A stretch of DNA of 64,000 nt from Candidatus Thiothrix sulfatifontis (GTDB taxonomy: Bacteria; Pseudomonadota; Gammaproteobacteria; Thiotrichales; Thiotrichaceae), in assembly GCA_022828425.1 (NCBI GenBank), contig CP094685.1:1984001-2048000 (forward strand), read 5' to 3'. Numbering within the stretch: position 1 is the stretch's first letter; each line of letters begins with the position of its first letter. Both the position numbers and the translations under genes were made by a program. The notes beneath the pieces were generated by a model. That model worked only from the letters and a program-made list of their open reading frames with translations, was not told where the DNA came from and made no database searches. Below are positions 13,241 through 23,956 of this stretch, in pieces.

Positions 13241-13726
13241 ATGGCAAAAGCGACGACCAAGAAGAAAAGTGCCCCCGGCAGCAAAAGCATTGCCGTGAAC
13301 AGGCAGGCACGCCACGACTATTACATCGAGCAAACCTTCGAGGCGGGTTTGGTGCTGCAAGGCTGGGAAGTGAAAAGCCTGCGGGCAGGGCGTATCCAGC
13401 TTAAAGAAAGTTACGTGATTCTCGAAAAAGGCGAAGTATTTTTATTTGGCGCACACATTAGCGCCTTATTATCCGCCTCTACTCATATTATTCCCGACTC
13501 ATTGCGCACCCGCAAACTGTTGCTGCACGATACCGAAATCATCAAGCTCAATAATGCAGTCGACCGCAAAGGTTACACCGTTGTACCCTTGGCAATGTAT
13601 TGGAAAAATAACCGTGTCAAAGTCGAAATCGGCTTGGCAAAAGGCAAACAACAACACGACAAGCGTGACACTGAAAAAGAACGCGATTGGAGCCGTGAAA
13701 AAGAGCGCATTATGAAGCGGCATTGA
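13241..13726 (+). CDS. smpB: SsrA-binding protein SmpB
   Basis: This 161-residue protein is the tmRNA partner in trans-translation, which rescues stalled ribosomes. It aligns over its full length with Smp[29 protein letters not shown] at the start, GAHIS in the middle, KLLLH, and the basic tail [17 protein letters not shown] with terminal KRH. The start at MAKATTKKK matches the family N-terminus. A longer frame exists upstream, and no start has a clear Shine-Dalgarno. The ssrA gene itself is not in the window. Confidence 0.95.
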   Translation: MAKATTKKKSAPGSKSIAVNRQARHDYYIEQTFEAGLVLQGWEVKSLRAGRIQLKESYVILEKGEVFLFGAHISALLSASTHIIPDSLRTRKLLLHDTEIIKLNNAVDRKGYTVVPLAMYWKNNRVKVEIGLAKGKQQHDKRDTEKERDWSREKERIMKRH

Positions 13727-13731
13727 GTGTC

Positions 13732-13761
13732 GTTGGGGGCGAAGAATCTTTCCCCCCCAAC
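13732..13761. terminator. Hairpin between convergent smpB and symporter gene
   Basis: GTTGGGGG (13732-13739) pairs with CCCCCAAC (13754-13761). There is no T-run on the plus strand, so termination strength is uncertain. Confidence 0.35.
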
Positions 13762-13770
13762 GGTTGCGGT

Positions 13771-15291
13771 TTAACGCTGTACTTCGCGATCTAACTCACC
13801 ACTTTTTAACTTCGCGGTGTAATCAGTCAGCGCGACACGCACCTTGCCACTGAGCAAATACAATCCAATCAAATTCGGGAATGCCATCGCTAATACCAGC
13901 AAATCGGTGAAGTCCAGCATATTCGCCGCACTTACCACTGATGCCAACACAATGAACAGCAAAAACATCGCTTTGTAAACGATAGAAAGCTTTTCACCGA
14001 ATAAGTACACCCAGCAACGTTCCCCGTAGTAAGACCAAGAAATCATGGTGCTGTAAGCAAACAGGAACACCGACAACGTAAGAATAATCGGGAACCAATC
14101 CGCCACGGTTCTGAATGCAACGGCGGTCAAGGCCGCGCCTTCTTTCGCTGCCCGAATCGCCTCGGTTTCCGGTGCATTGTAAACACCCGTCAAAATAATC
14201 ACCAAGGCGGTTGCAGTGCAAATCACCACGGTATCAATAAACGGCTCGTACAATGCCACCATCCCTTGACGCACCGGGTATTTCACTGATGCGGTGGAAT
14301 GCACAATCGCGGCTGAACCCAAACCGGCTTCACTCGAAAACGCCGCTCGTTTAAAACCTTGCACGATTGCCCCGACAATGCCGCCAGCTACCGCAATCGG
14401 TGAAAACGCCTCTACCACAATTTTACTCAACGCTTCAGGCACACCGTTGATATTATTTAAAATAATCCAGAAACATGCGCCTAAATAAATGATCACCATC
14501 GTCGGCACGATCGCTTCTGCCGCCAGCGCAATGCGCCGTAAGCCACCAACAATTACCAAGCCGGTTAGAACCGCCATTAAAATACCGTAAGCAATCGGGG
14601 TTTCGGCAAAAAACGGAATCTGGTCTTTAACCGCTCCCAGCGACTGACTGACTTGGAAGGCACTGCCCGCGCCCAATGAGCCGAAAATCGTGAACACCGC
14701 AAACATTGCCGCTAAAAATTTACCCGTGCCAGCCATGCCTTTTTCAGCAAAGCCTTTGGATAAATATTCCATCGCCCCGCCCATTAGACGCCCATCAGGA
14801 CGCACCTCGCGGTACATTTGCGCCAGTGTTGCTTCGGTAAACTTGGTGGTCATCCCCAAGAAACCCGCGACAATCATCCAAAATGTCGCACCAGGGCCAC
14901 CGATGGAAATCGCGATCGCCACCCCCGCGATATTGCCCAAGCCCACTGTGGCGGACAAAGCCGTGGTCAACGCCTGAAACGAGGTCACTTCACCTTTGTC
15001 ATCTTTGGTGCGGTACTTGCCGCGCAAGACGGCGAAGGCATGTCCCATCATGCGCAAATTCACAAAGCTAAAGCGCACGGTTAAAAACACCGCCCCGACA
15101 ATTAGCCAAGCCACGATAAACGGCATTGTCGCTTCACCGGGGAACACGTCGTAGAAAATGACGGTCGATAACCAGCCATTCAGCGTGCCAAACCAAGCAT
15201 CCAGACCGCTATCCGCCGCCAACGCCAAACTGGGCAGCACGGTTAGTAGCAGAGCAAGCGCTATTGTGGGCGGGGAAACAATTTTTCTCAT
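13771..15291 (-). CDS. AGCS family sodium:alanine/glycine symporter
   Basis: A 506-residue inner-membrane protein with about ten hydrophobic segments. The family signature is clear in SFQALTTALSATVGLGNIAGVAIAIS and in FKRAAFSSEAGLGSAAIVHS. Members import alanine or glycine with Na+. The N-terminus (MRKIVSPPTIALALLLTVLPSLALA) reads like a cleaved signal segment, as seen in some long members. GAGGAG lies about 9 bp before the ATG. It stands alone between smpB and trmJ; the exact amino acid transported cannot be read from sequence. Confidence 0.9.
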   Translation of the reverse strand: MRKIVSPPTIALALLLTVLPSLALAADSGLDAWFGTLNGWLSTVIFYDVFPGEATMPFIVAWLIVGAVFLTVRFSFVNLRMMGHAFAVLRGKYRTKDDKGEVTSFQALTTALSATVGLGNIAGVAIAISIGGPGATFWMIVAGFLGMTTKFTEATLAQMYREVRPDGRLMGGAMEYLSKGFAEKGMAGTGKFLAAMFAVFTIFGSLGAGSAFQVSQSLGAVKDQIPFFAETPIAYGILMAVLTGLVIVGGLRRIALAAEAIVPTMVIIYLGACFWIILNNINGVPEALSKIVVEAFSPIAVAGGIVGAIVQGFKRAAFSSEAGLGSAAIVHSTASVKYPVRQGMVALYEPFIDTVVICTATALVIILTGVYNAPETEAIRAAKEGAALTAVAFRTVADWFPIILTLSVFLFAYSTMISWSYYGERCWVYLFGEKLSIVYKAMFLLFIVLASVVSAANMLDFTDLLVLAMAFPNLIGLYLLSGKVRVALTDYTAKLKSGELDREVQR

Positions 15292-15376
15292 GCAGGAACT
15301 CCTCTTCCAAGCGATTCATTTATTGGTCATATTGCCCAAAAGACTATAGCATAATGTCCGCTTAACGAACTATCGG

Positions 15377-16147
15377 ATGGATAACCACCCAGTGCCATAC
15401 ACTACACTTCAACATTTACGCATCGTCATGGTGGAAACCTCGCACCCCGGCAACATTGGCTCGGCAGCGCGTGCCATGAAAGTCATGGGGATTCAAGACT
15501 TACGCCTCGTTGCTCCGCGCAAACCGTATTCGCAAGACACTTGGGCGCTGGCATCCGGCGCAAATGACATTATTGAGCAAGCAAAAATTGTGCCGACCTT
15601 GCCGGATGCGGTGGCGGATTGCCACATCGTGATTGGGGCGAGTGCGCGTTCTGAGCGTACTCTGCAATGGCCGCAGATGGATGCGCGGGAATGCGGCACA
15701 TTTGTAGCGGAACGTTTGCGACAGCAGCAAAAAATCGCGTTAGTGTTTGGGCGCGAGCGCAACGGTTTGACCAATGAAGAACTCGATCACTGCAATACCT
15801 TGGTGCATATTCCGATGGCATTCGACTTTTTGTCGCTGAATATTGCGATGGCGATTCAAGTATTGGCTTACGAGTGCGCGACCGCAATGCGTTTAGCAAT
15901 GCCTAATTCAGCGACTTCCACTGACCCGGATGAAGCTTTGGCCAGTGCTGAGGCAATGGAGAGTTTTTACACGCATTTAGAACAGTCGATGATCGACACG
16001 CGTTTTCTCGACCCCGAAAACCCGCGTTTGCTGATGCGACGGTTGCGGCGGCTGTTCGGGCGGGCAGAAGTGACGGTCAGCGAGATGAGTATTTTGCGCG
16101 GCATGTTGGCGGCGTTTGCGGGGCGCAAATTCCACTCCCGTGACTAA
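15377..16147 (+). CDS. trmJ: tRNA (cytidine/uridine-32-2'-O)-methyltransferase
   Basis: A 256-residue SPOUT-class methyltransferase for position 32 of the anticodon loop. Key regions: MVETSHPGNIGSAARAMKVMG at the N-terminus, LVFGRERNGLTNEEL, and the knot motif IPMAFDFLSLNIAMAIQVLAYE. The C-terminal helical extension typical of TrmJ is present (about 180-256). TrmJ often precedes iscR/isc genes; here it is followed by a convergent oppA-like gene instead. Confidence 0.92.
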   Translation: MDNHPVPYTTLQHLRIVMVETSHPGNIGSAARAMKVMGIQDLRLVAPRKPYSQDTWALASGANDIIEQAKIVPTLPDAVADCHIVIGASARSERTLQWPQMDARECGTFVAERLRQQQKIALVFGRERNGLTNEELDHCNTLVHIPMAFDFLSLNIAMAIQVLAYECATAMRLAMPNSATSTDPDEALASAEAMESFYTHLEQSMIDTRFLDPENPRLLMRRLRRLFGRAEVTVSEMSILRGMLAAFAGRKFHSRD

Positions 16148-16160
16148 GCCATTCGCACGA

Positions 16161-17738
16161 TTACGGCACTAAGCCCAGATACTGGGTTGGATGCACATCC
16201 ATCACATTATTTTCCCACCCGCTGATTTTCGGGCTGACCAAGTGTTGCGTGGTGTTGTAGTAAATCGGGATGATCGGCGTATCGGCGAGCAGAATGCGTT
16301 CGGCTTGCTCCATCGCTTCCTGACGTTTTTGGGCATCGGTTTGGGTTTCGGCTTCTGCCATTAAACGATCGAATTCGGGGTTTTTGTAGCCGGAGGTGTT
16401 CATTTCGCCGACATCCGATTTAAACAAGCTGAGGAAGGTGTGTGCGTCGTTATAATCGCCAACCCAACTGGAACGCACCACTTGGAACTGCTTTTGCTTG
16501 CGCGAGTTGAGGTAGACCTTCCATTCCTCATTGCGCAAGTTGGTTTTCACACCTAAGGTTTGTTTCCACATGGCCGCGACCGCAATCGCGAGTTTTTTGT
16601 TGTTGTCGCTGGTGTTGTAGAGCACTTCCAGTTCCAGCGGTTTGTCCGCGCCGTAGCCGCTTTCGGCATACAGCTCTTGGGCAAGTTTGGTGCGAGCCGC
16701 CTTATCCAGCGCTTTTTCTTCCATGTTTTGCTGGGTGTAATGATCGACGGGTGGAACCCAGCCCCACGCGGGGATTTCACCGGCTTGGGTAATTTTTTCG
16801 GTGAGAATGCCGCGATCCAACGCCAGCGAGAGGGCGCGGCGCACTTTGGGGTTTTCTTTGAACGCTGGATTTTCCAGATTCAATGCGTAGTAATACGTGC
16901 CAATGTACGGCGTGCTGTGGAATTCTGTGGCGTAATCTTGCGCAACCGTTTTAATCTGATCGGACGGCACGTCGTAGGTAATGTCGATTTCCCCGGCACG
17001 GTAGCGCTTGAGTTCACTGTTCTGGTCTTCGGTGGGGATGTAGTACACGCTGTCGATTTTCACCTCGGCGGCGCGGCGGTAATGTGGGTTTTTTACCAGC
17101 TTGACGTGGGCTTGCGGTGTCCACTCATTCAGGCAGTACGCGCCGTTGCAGCGGATATTTTCAGGTTTAATCCAATCCTTGCCCGCTTTTTCAACGGCTT
17201 GTTTGGGAATGGGGAACGCCATCGGGTGCATTAACATGCCGAGGAAATAGGAGGTGGGCGCTTTGAGGTTGATTTCCAAAGTTTGCGGATCGAGGGCTTG
17301 CACGCCAATGCTGGTGGGGTCTTTTTTTTCACCTTTGTTGAAGGCTTCTGCGCCTGCTATCGGCCAGAGGATAAAGGCGTAGTCGGACGCGGTTTCCGGG
17401 GCAAGCGCCCGCTGGTAGGCGTAGACAAAATCATCAGCCGTCAACGCCGTGCCATCTGACCACTGGCTGTCTTTGCGCAAGTGGAAGGTGTAGCGTTTGC
17501 CGTCGGCACTGATCTCCCATTTTTCTGCCACGCCGGGTTGCAGCTTGCCAAACGCATCTTCTGTGACCAACCCTTCAAACATATCGCGCTGAATATTCGC
17601 CTCAGACACGCCGGAGGATTGGTGAATATCCAGCGTTTCCGGTTCAGTGCCATTACCGCGCTTCAACACGGTTTCGGCGAGGGCAAACGGGGCGTAGGTG
17701 AGGCAGAGGGCGAGGAACAAGCGTGGCAGTTTGCGCAT
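16161..17738 (-). CDS. Oligopeptide ABC transporter substrate-binding protein (OppA type)
   Basis: 525 residues of the SBP_bac_5 family, secreted by a signal peptide (MRKLPRLFLALCLTYAPFALA, cut before ETVLKRG). The OppA start (NGTEPETLDIHQSSGVSEANI), the conserved WSDGTALTADDFVYA and the C-terminal ILLADTPIIPIYY are clear. I chose the ATG at 17738 because GGA lies 10 bp upstream and the signal peptide begins there; an in-frame start at 17777 would bury the signal. No permease or ATPase gene is adjacent, so it is an orphan receptor or works with a transporter encoded elsewhere. Confidence 0.9.
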   Translation of the reverse strand: MRKLPRLFLALCLTYAPFALAETVLKRGNGTEPETLDIHQSSGVSEANIQRDMFEGLVTEDAFGKLQPGVAEKWEISADGKRYTFHLRKDSQWSDGTALTADDFVYAYQRALAPETASDYAFILWPIAGAEAFNKGEKKDPTSIGVQALDPQTLEINLKAPTSYFLGMLMHPMAFPIPKQAVEKAGKDWIKPENIRCNGAYCLNEWTPQAHVKLVKNPHYRRAAEVKIDSVYYIPTEDQNSELKRYRAGEIDITYDVPSDQIKTVAQDYATEFHSTPYIGTYYYALNLENPAFKENPKVRRALSLALDRGILTEKITQAGEIPAWGWVPPVDHYTQQNMEEKALDKAARTKLAQELYAESGYGADKPLELEVLYNTSDNNKKLAIAVAAMWKQTLGVKTNLRNEEWKVYLNSRKQKQFQVVRSSWVGDYNDAHTFLSLFKSDVGEMNTSGYKNPEFDRLMAEAETQTDAQKRQEAMEQAERILLADTPIIPIYYNTTQHLVSPKISGWENNVMDVHPTQYLGLVP

Positions 17739-17780
17739 GGTTTTTTCCAATGAAGTGGGTGGGAAGCATGATAACACAGG

Positions 17781-18521
17781 CTATTCGCCTAATGCCCGCG
17801 AGCGCATGAGGGCGCGTATCAACGGAAAGCCCAGCGAGGCGCTCAGGTGTTCAGCCGTGTCTTTCAAGGCGCGTGTCGTTTGAAAATCCGGCGCTTTGCC
17901 TGCAATGATGACCCAGTTTCTGCTGGCGGTCAGCACGGTGCGTATGTCGGTGAAGTGTGCGCGTAAGGCATCGCGTAGCAACGGGTCTTCGCGCTGTTCT
18001 GTCCAGCAATTCATCACGAGCCAGCCGTCTTCCTTGAGATTGGCGGCACAACGGGCGACAAAATCGGCACGCAATTGCACATGGTCTATGCCATCACCGT
18101 GGTAGAGGTCGGCGAATATTACATCCACTTTGCGCAATTCGGCGTTGTTTAGAAAGTCGTCGGCATCTTGTTGGACGATTTGTAAACGCTTGCTGCGCGG
18201 CATTTGGAAAAAACGCTGGGCAACGTCGATGACGGTGGCGCGTAATTCCACTGCGGTAATGTGAATGCCGGGGATGTGGCGGTGCAAAGCGGTGACTAAG
18301 CTGCCGCCGCCTAAGCCTAAAATAAGCACCCGTTTGGGTTGGCAAAACAGCAATACCAGCAACATCGCTTGGGTGTATTCGTATTGCAAGACGTGCGGGG
18401 CGGCTTTTAAACAGCGGCTTTGCTCATCATTGGGTGCAAAGGCTAGAATGCGGCATTCGCCATCATCGAGTACCGTGATTGAGCCGAATTCATCGTCGCT
18501 GTGGTGTAGGGTTTGTATCAT
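17781..18521 (-). CDS. Spermidine synthase-like SAM-fold protein
   Basis: A 246-residue Rossmann-fold protein. The SAM/decarboxy-SAM glycine loop is VLILGLGGGSLVTAL, an acidic residue follows in ITAVELRATVIDVAQRFF, and VDVIFADLYHGDGI carries the aspartate motif of polyamine aminopropyltransferases. Such stand-alone short proteins are often annotated as spermidine synthase family but may methylate other substrates. It starts 43 bp from the divergent nagZ. Function beyond the fold is unproven. Confidence 0.75.
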   Translation of the reverse strand: MIQTLHHSDDEFGSITVLDDGECRILAFAPNDEQSRCLKAAPHVLQYEYTQAMLLVLLFCQPKRVLILGLGGGSLVTALHRHIPGIHITAVELRATVIDVAQRFFQMPRSKRLQIVQQDADDFLNNAELRKVDVIFADLYHGDGIDHVQLRADFVARCAANLKEDGWLVMNCWTEQREDPLLRDALRAHFTDIRTVLTASRNWVIIAGKAPDFQTTRALKDTAEHLSASLGFPLIRALMRSRALGE

Positions 18522-18564
18522 GGCGTAAACGTATCACAACTGTGTGAGCAAAAGGAGTAAGCAA

Positions 18565-19647
18565 ATGTCATTGGGGCCAGTCATGCTGGATTTAGCCGGT
18601 ACGGAGTTGAGTGCCGCAGACCGCGAATTGTTGCAACATCCCGCCGTCGGGGGCGTGATCTTGTTTGCGCGTAATTACCAGAATCCGGCGCAATTGGCGG
18701 CGTTGACGGCAGCGATTCGGGCGGTGCGCGAACCGCATTTGCTGGTGGCGGTGGATCAGGAAGGCGGACGGGTGCAACGGTTTCGCGAAAGTTTTCAGCG
18801 TTTGCCGCCAGCGGGGTATTACGCGGCGTTGTACCAACAGTCACCAGCGGCGGCGCAGCACGCGGCGCAACGCATGGGTTGGTTGATGGCATCTGAGTTG
18901 CAAGCGGTGGGCGTGGATTTCAGCTTTGCGCCCGTGTTGGATATTGATCGCGGGCTGAGTCGGGTGATCGGTGATCGTGCCTTCGGGCAAGACACGCCAA
19001 CGGTAATGGCATTGACGGGGGCGTGGATGCAGGGCGCACGTTTGGCGGGCATGGTGTCAGTCGGCAAGCATTTCCCCGGTCATGGCGGCGTGACGGCGGA
19101 TTCGCACGAAGCCTTGCCGTGTGATGAGCGTAGCTGGGAAACCTTGTGGGCGGAAGACATTGCCCCGTTCGGGCATTTGATTGCACAAGGGCTGGAGGCG
19201 GTGATGCCCTCGCACGTGGTGTATTCGTGCGTGGATTCTGCGCCAGCCGGGTTTTCGCCGCGCTGGTTGCAGGCGATTTTGCGCGGGCAAATGGGTTTTC
19301 AGGGCGCAATCTTCAGCGATGCCTTGGATATGGCAGCAGCGGCAGCCGCAGGCGATTTTGTGGGGCGAGCCAAAGCAGCGTTGGCAGCAGGTTGCGATCA
19401 GTTGTTGATGTGCAATAACCGTGCGGCAGCCGTGTCGGTGGTGGAAGCCTTGGCGGATTATCGCGACACGGCGGCACAAGCACGGTTGTCGCGCTTATAC
19501 AGCCGTCATTTCACATCGCTTGAGCAGGCGAAACAACAGCCGACTTGGGCTGAAGCGGAGGCGGTGTTGGCACAATTTGCGGCGGATACCGTATCCGGCA
19601 TGACCTTGGCGTATGACCCGACCACACGCGGCGGTACGGTGTTGTAA
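18565..19647 (+). CDS. nagZ: Beta-N-acetylhexosaminidase (muropeptide recycling)
   Basis: A 360-residue GH3 enzyme that removes GlcNAc from anhydro-muropeptides in the cytoplasm. The NagZ signature KHFPGHGGVTADSHEALP carries the acid/base His and Asp, and the nucleophile Asp is in FSDALDM. The substrate-binding VAVDQEGGRVQR is near residue 60. GGAG at 18554-18557 is 7 bp before the chosen ATG; an in-frame GTG at 18544 lacks a site. The C-terminus is somewhat longer than E. coli NagZ (341). Confidence 0.93.
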   Translation: MSLGPVMLDLAGTELSAADRELLQHPAVGGVILFARNYQNPAQLAALTAAIRAVREPHLLVAVDQEGGRVQRFRESFQRLPPAGYYAALYQQSPAAAQHAAQRMGWLMASELQAVGVDFSFAPVLDIDRGLSRVIGDRAFGQDTPTVMALTGAWMQGARLAGMVSVGKHFPGHGGVTADSHEALPCDERSWETLWAEDIAPFGHLIAQGLEAVMPSHVVYSCVDSAPAGFSPRWLQAILRGQMGFQGAIFSDALDMAAAAAAGDFVGRAKAALAAGCDQLLMCNNRAAAVSVVEALADYRDTAAQARLSRLYSRHFTSLEQAKQQPTWAEAEAVLAQFAADTVSGMTLAYDPTTRGGTVL

Positions 19648-19650
19648 GCG

Positions 19651-20280
19651 CTATTCCTTGAGTTTGATGAGCAAATGCCCTTCTTCAACGTGGATGTCTT
19701 CGACACCGGCGGCGAAGGATTGCCAGAAACCGGCATTGCCGCCAAATTCGTTGACCAGATCCACGTTTTTCAGATTGCCCAGCCATGCGTTGGGCACGGG
19801 TACGCCCCACACGCTCACGCCTTTGAGTTTGATAATGGGATTGTTGTTGGCGTAGGCCAATTCCATGCCCGCATTCACTTTGAGCGTTTTGCCGCCGATA
19901 AACGGAAATTCGGGGTCAAGTGGCAGCAATATTTTGGCACTGGCGAGGTTGTCAGCAAGATCGATGACCGCTTGTTCTGCCATGTCGGTGTTTTTGGCGA
20001 GCAAGGCGTTCAGCTCTTTTTCGGATAGTGAAATTTCACGGCTTGCGCCGACTTCGGTATACGGTTCGGGGGTGAGATTATCCGCAGGTAAACCGATTTG
20101 TTGGAGTTTTTGCGCCAGTACAGTCGTTTCACGCGCATCGAGGGTGACAGGTTGAAACGGCTTGGGAAATAAGAAGTATTGAATAACCCACAGCGTGACG
20201 CTGACAGAGATAAATACAGTTAATAAAATCACGCCAGCGACGTGTAAGCACCCAATTTTTGTGTCTGAGCTTGTGTCCAT
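19651..20280 (-). CDS. Single-pass membrane protein of unknown function
   Basis: 209 residues with one transmembrane segment near the N-terminus (about 12-36, VAGVILLTVFISVSVTLWVIQYF), followed by a soluble domain rich in beta-strand-like alternation (ISLSEKELNALLAKN, IKLKGVSVWGVPVPNAWLGN). This looks like an N-in protein with a large periplasmic domain. I do not recognise a family. It is convergent with nagZ, 3 bp between stops, and divergent from thiL. Confidence 0.75.
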   Translation of the reverse strand: MDTSSDTKIGCLHVAGVILLTVFISVSVTLWVIQYFLFPKPFQPVTLDARETTVLAQKLQQIGLPADNLTPEPYTEVGASREISLSEKELNALLAKNTDMAEQAVIDLADNLASAKILLPLDPEFPFIGGKTLKVNAGMELAYANNNPIIKLKGVSVWGVPVPNAWLGNLKNVDLVNEFGGNAGFWQSFAAGVEDIHVEEGHLLIKLKE

Positions 20281-20407
20281 TTATGCTCCAGCAAGAAAAC
20301 GTACAGCCCGTCTAGGCTGTTCTATCGTAAGCATTTAGCACAAAACATCTGGCTGAGGTTGCAGAAATCTGCCAGAGTCTATTATTTAACGATCAACGGG
20401 CAATAGT

Positions 20408-21358
20408 ATGTCGGAATTTTCGCTAATCCGCGAACATTTTCTGTGGCAACCTCAGCCTGAGAGTGTGCGTGTCAGTGTCGGGGATGACGCGGCGGTGCTG
20501 GCATTACCGGCGAATAAAGAATTGGTGGTGTCGGTGGATACTTCCAATGCCGGGGTGCATTTCCCGCTGGATACGCCACCACACGCGATTGGTTACAAAG
20601 CATTGGCGGTGAATTTGAGTGATTTGGCGGCAATGGGAGCAGAACCGGCATGGTTTACGTTGGCGCTTTCCTTGCCTGCGGCAGATCAAGAATGGGTGGC
20701 GGAATTCACGCGCGGAATGCGGGAGCTGGCGGAACAGCACGGTATTTTCTTGATTGGGGGCGATACCACGCGCGGTGCACTGAGTATTACGATTCAAGTC
20801 ATGGGGTGGGTTCCGCCGGGTAGGGCGTTACTGCGGAGCGGGGCGCAACACGGTGATTGGATTTGCGTTTCCGGTACTTTAGGTGATGCGGCAGCAGGTT
20901 TGGCGATTGTGCAGCAACGCTTGGTATTGCCAACGGTGGCGGCGGCATTTTGCGTGCAGCGTTTGAATTATCCTACCCCGCGTGTGGCGTTGGGGCAGTG
21001 TTTGCGTGGGTTGGCGAGCGCTTGTATGGATATTTCTGATGGGTTGTTGGCAGATTTGGGGCATATTTTAACGGCTTCTTCGGGGGTGGGGGCGCGTTTG
21101 CAGCACACGGCGATTCCTGTTTCAGCCGCATTGCAACCACTGGCGTTAGCGCAGCGGCTGGATTTTGCTCTGAGGGGCGGCGATGATTACGAATTATTGT
21201 TTACCTTGCCAAAGCAGCATTTAGATGAGGTGCAGCAAGTGGCTAATAAGTATCACATTCAGGTTACAGTTATCGGAGAAGTGGATGATAATCAAACGGG
21301 TTTATCCGTGGATTATACCTTTTCCGATAAACGGCAAGGTTATGAACATTTTTCTTGA
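20408..21358 (+). CDS. thiL: Thiamine-monophosphate kinase
   Basis: 316 residues of the PurM/ThiL fold. It phosphorylates TMP to the active cofactor TPP. The start SEFSLIREHFLW, the metal-binding VGDDAAVL, DTSNAGVHFP, GGDTTRGALSITIQVMG and the C-terminal GGDDYELLFTLP are all family motifs. It stands alone: the usual nusB upstream and pgpA downstream are not here. The Shine-Dalgarno is weak. Confidence 0.95.
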   Translation: MSEFSLIREHFLWQPQPESVRVSVGDDAAVLALPANKELVVSVDTSNAGVHFPLDTPPHAIGYKALAVNLSDLAAMGAEPAWFTLALSLPAADQEWVAEFTRGMRELAEQHGIFLIGGDTTRGALSITIQVMGWVPPGRALLRSGAQHGDWICVSGTLGDAAAGLAIVQQRLVLPTVAAAFCVQRLNYPTPRVALGQCLRGLASACMDISDGLLADLGHILTASSGVGARLQHTAIPVSAALQPLALAQRLDFALRGGDDYELLFTLPKQHLDEVQQVANKYHIQVTVIGEVDDNQTGLSVDYTFSDKRQGYEHFS

Positions 21359-21441
21359 GAATGGCAGTGCGTTTGGGAACCTTCATAAACCTAACACTGT
21401 CTATCAAAACAACAATCACTTAGCACTTGGGGCTTAAACGT

Positions 21442-22017
21442 ATGAACAATCAATTGAAAATGGGCGCAATTGCGCTGACTCTGGCAACCTTGATGGCTGG
21501 CTGCACACCTGTGCCGGGTGCTAACACGCAGGCAGGCGCAACCACGGGTGGCGATTACGCGCCTTACAATAACAATAGCTACGGTACAACGACAGCTTCC
21601 ACCGATTACGGTTACGGCGCCGCTGTCCCTGCTACGACTAATACAGGCACTACAGCCAACACGTCTTATTATGATTACGGCGCTGGCACTGCATCGACAG
21701 GTTCTGCTTACGGCAGTGGTACGACCACGGCTTCTACGGGTAACTATTACGACTACACTGCGTCAGGCAGTTCGTCTGCGGGCAGTTACAGCAACTCGGC
21801 TGGCGGCTCTTATGCTGTACAAGTGGTTGCCAGCCCGAACCGAGGCACGGCCGATGCAATGCGCAGCCAAATGCAATCCGCCGGTTTCAATGCAGTGGTT
21901 GATCAAGTGGGCGGCTATTACAAAGTGCGTATCCCCTTCAGCAGCGAGAGCGAAGCTAAAGCCAATTTGAGCCGCATTCGTTCCAGTGTGCCGGATGCTT
22001 TTTACACCGTTCGCTAA
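21442..22017 (+). CDS. SPOR-domain lipoprotein
   Basis: A 191-residue protein with a type II signal (ALTLATLMAGC, lipid Cys near residue 22), a low-complexity linker of about 90 residues made of T, G, S, Y and N, and a C-terminal SPOR domain (about 128-191, YAVQVVASPNRGTADAMRSQ to SVPDAFYTVR). SPOR domains bind denuded septal peptidoglycan, so a role at the division site or in cell-wall remodelling is likely. An RlpA-like double-psi barrel is absent. The start at 21442 gives a clean signal; an in-frame start at 21427 adds five residues. Confidence 0.85.
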   Translation: MNNQLKMGAIALTLATLMAGCTPVPGANTQAGATTGGDYAPYNNNSYGTTTASTDYGYGAAVPATTNTGTTANTSYYDYGAGTASTGSAYGSGTTTASTGNYYDYTASGSSSAGSYSNSAGGSYAVQVVASPNRGTADAMRSQMQSAGFNAVVDQVGGYYKVRIPFSSESEAKANLSRIRSSVPDAFYTVR

Positions 22018-22030
22018 GGTTTAAGGGTGT

Positions 22031-22060
22031 CGCAATGCTTCTGTTGTAAGGGGCATTGCG
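22031..22060. other. Short inverted repeat after SPOR gene
   Basis: CGCAATGC (22031-22038) pairs with GCATTGCG (22053-22060). There is no T-run; it may be a weak terminator or mRNA end structure. Confidence 0.25.
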
Positions 22061-22165
22061 CACTTCGTAACGCTAATTCTCCCGCTCTTCTGCTCATCAC
22101 ACGATTTATTGCGGTATAGATGCTAAAAATACACGTATACAAATCATTTGAGATTTTTATACGCC

Positions 22166-23922
<1,757 letters not shown>

Positions 23923-23956
23923 GTGGTGAGAATCCTTGAGGGTAAGGGGAGCAAGA

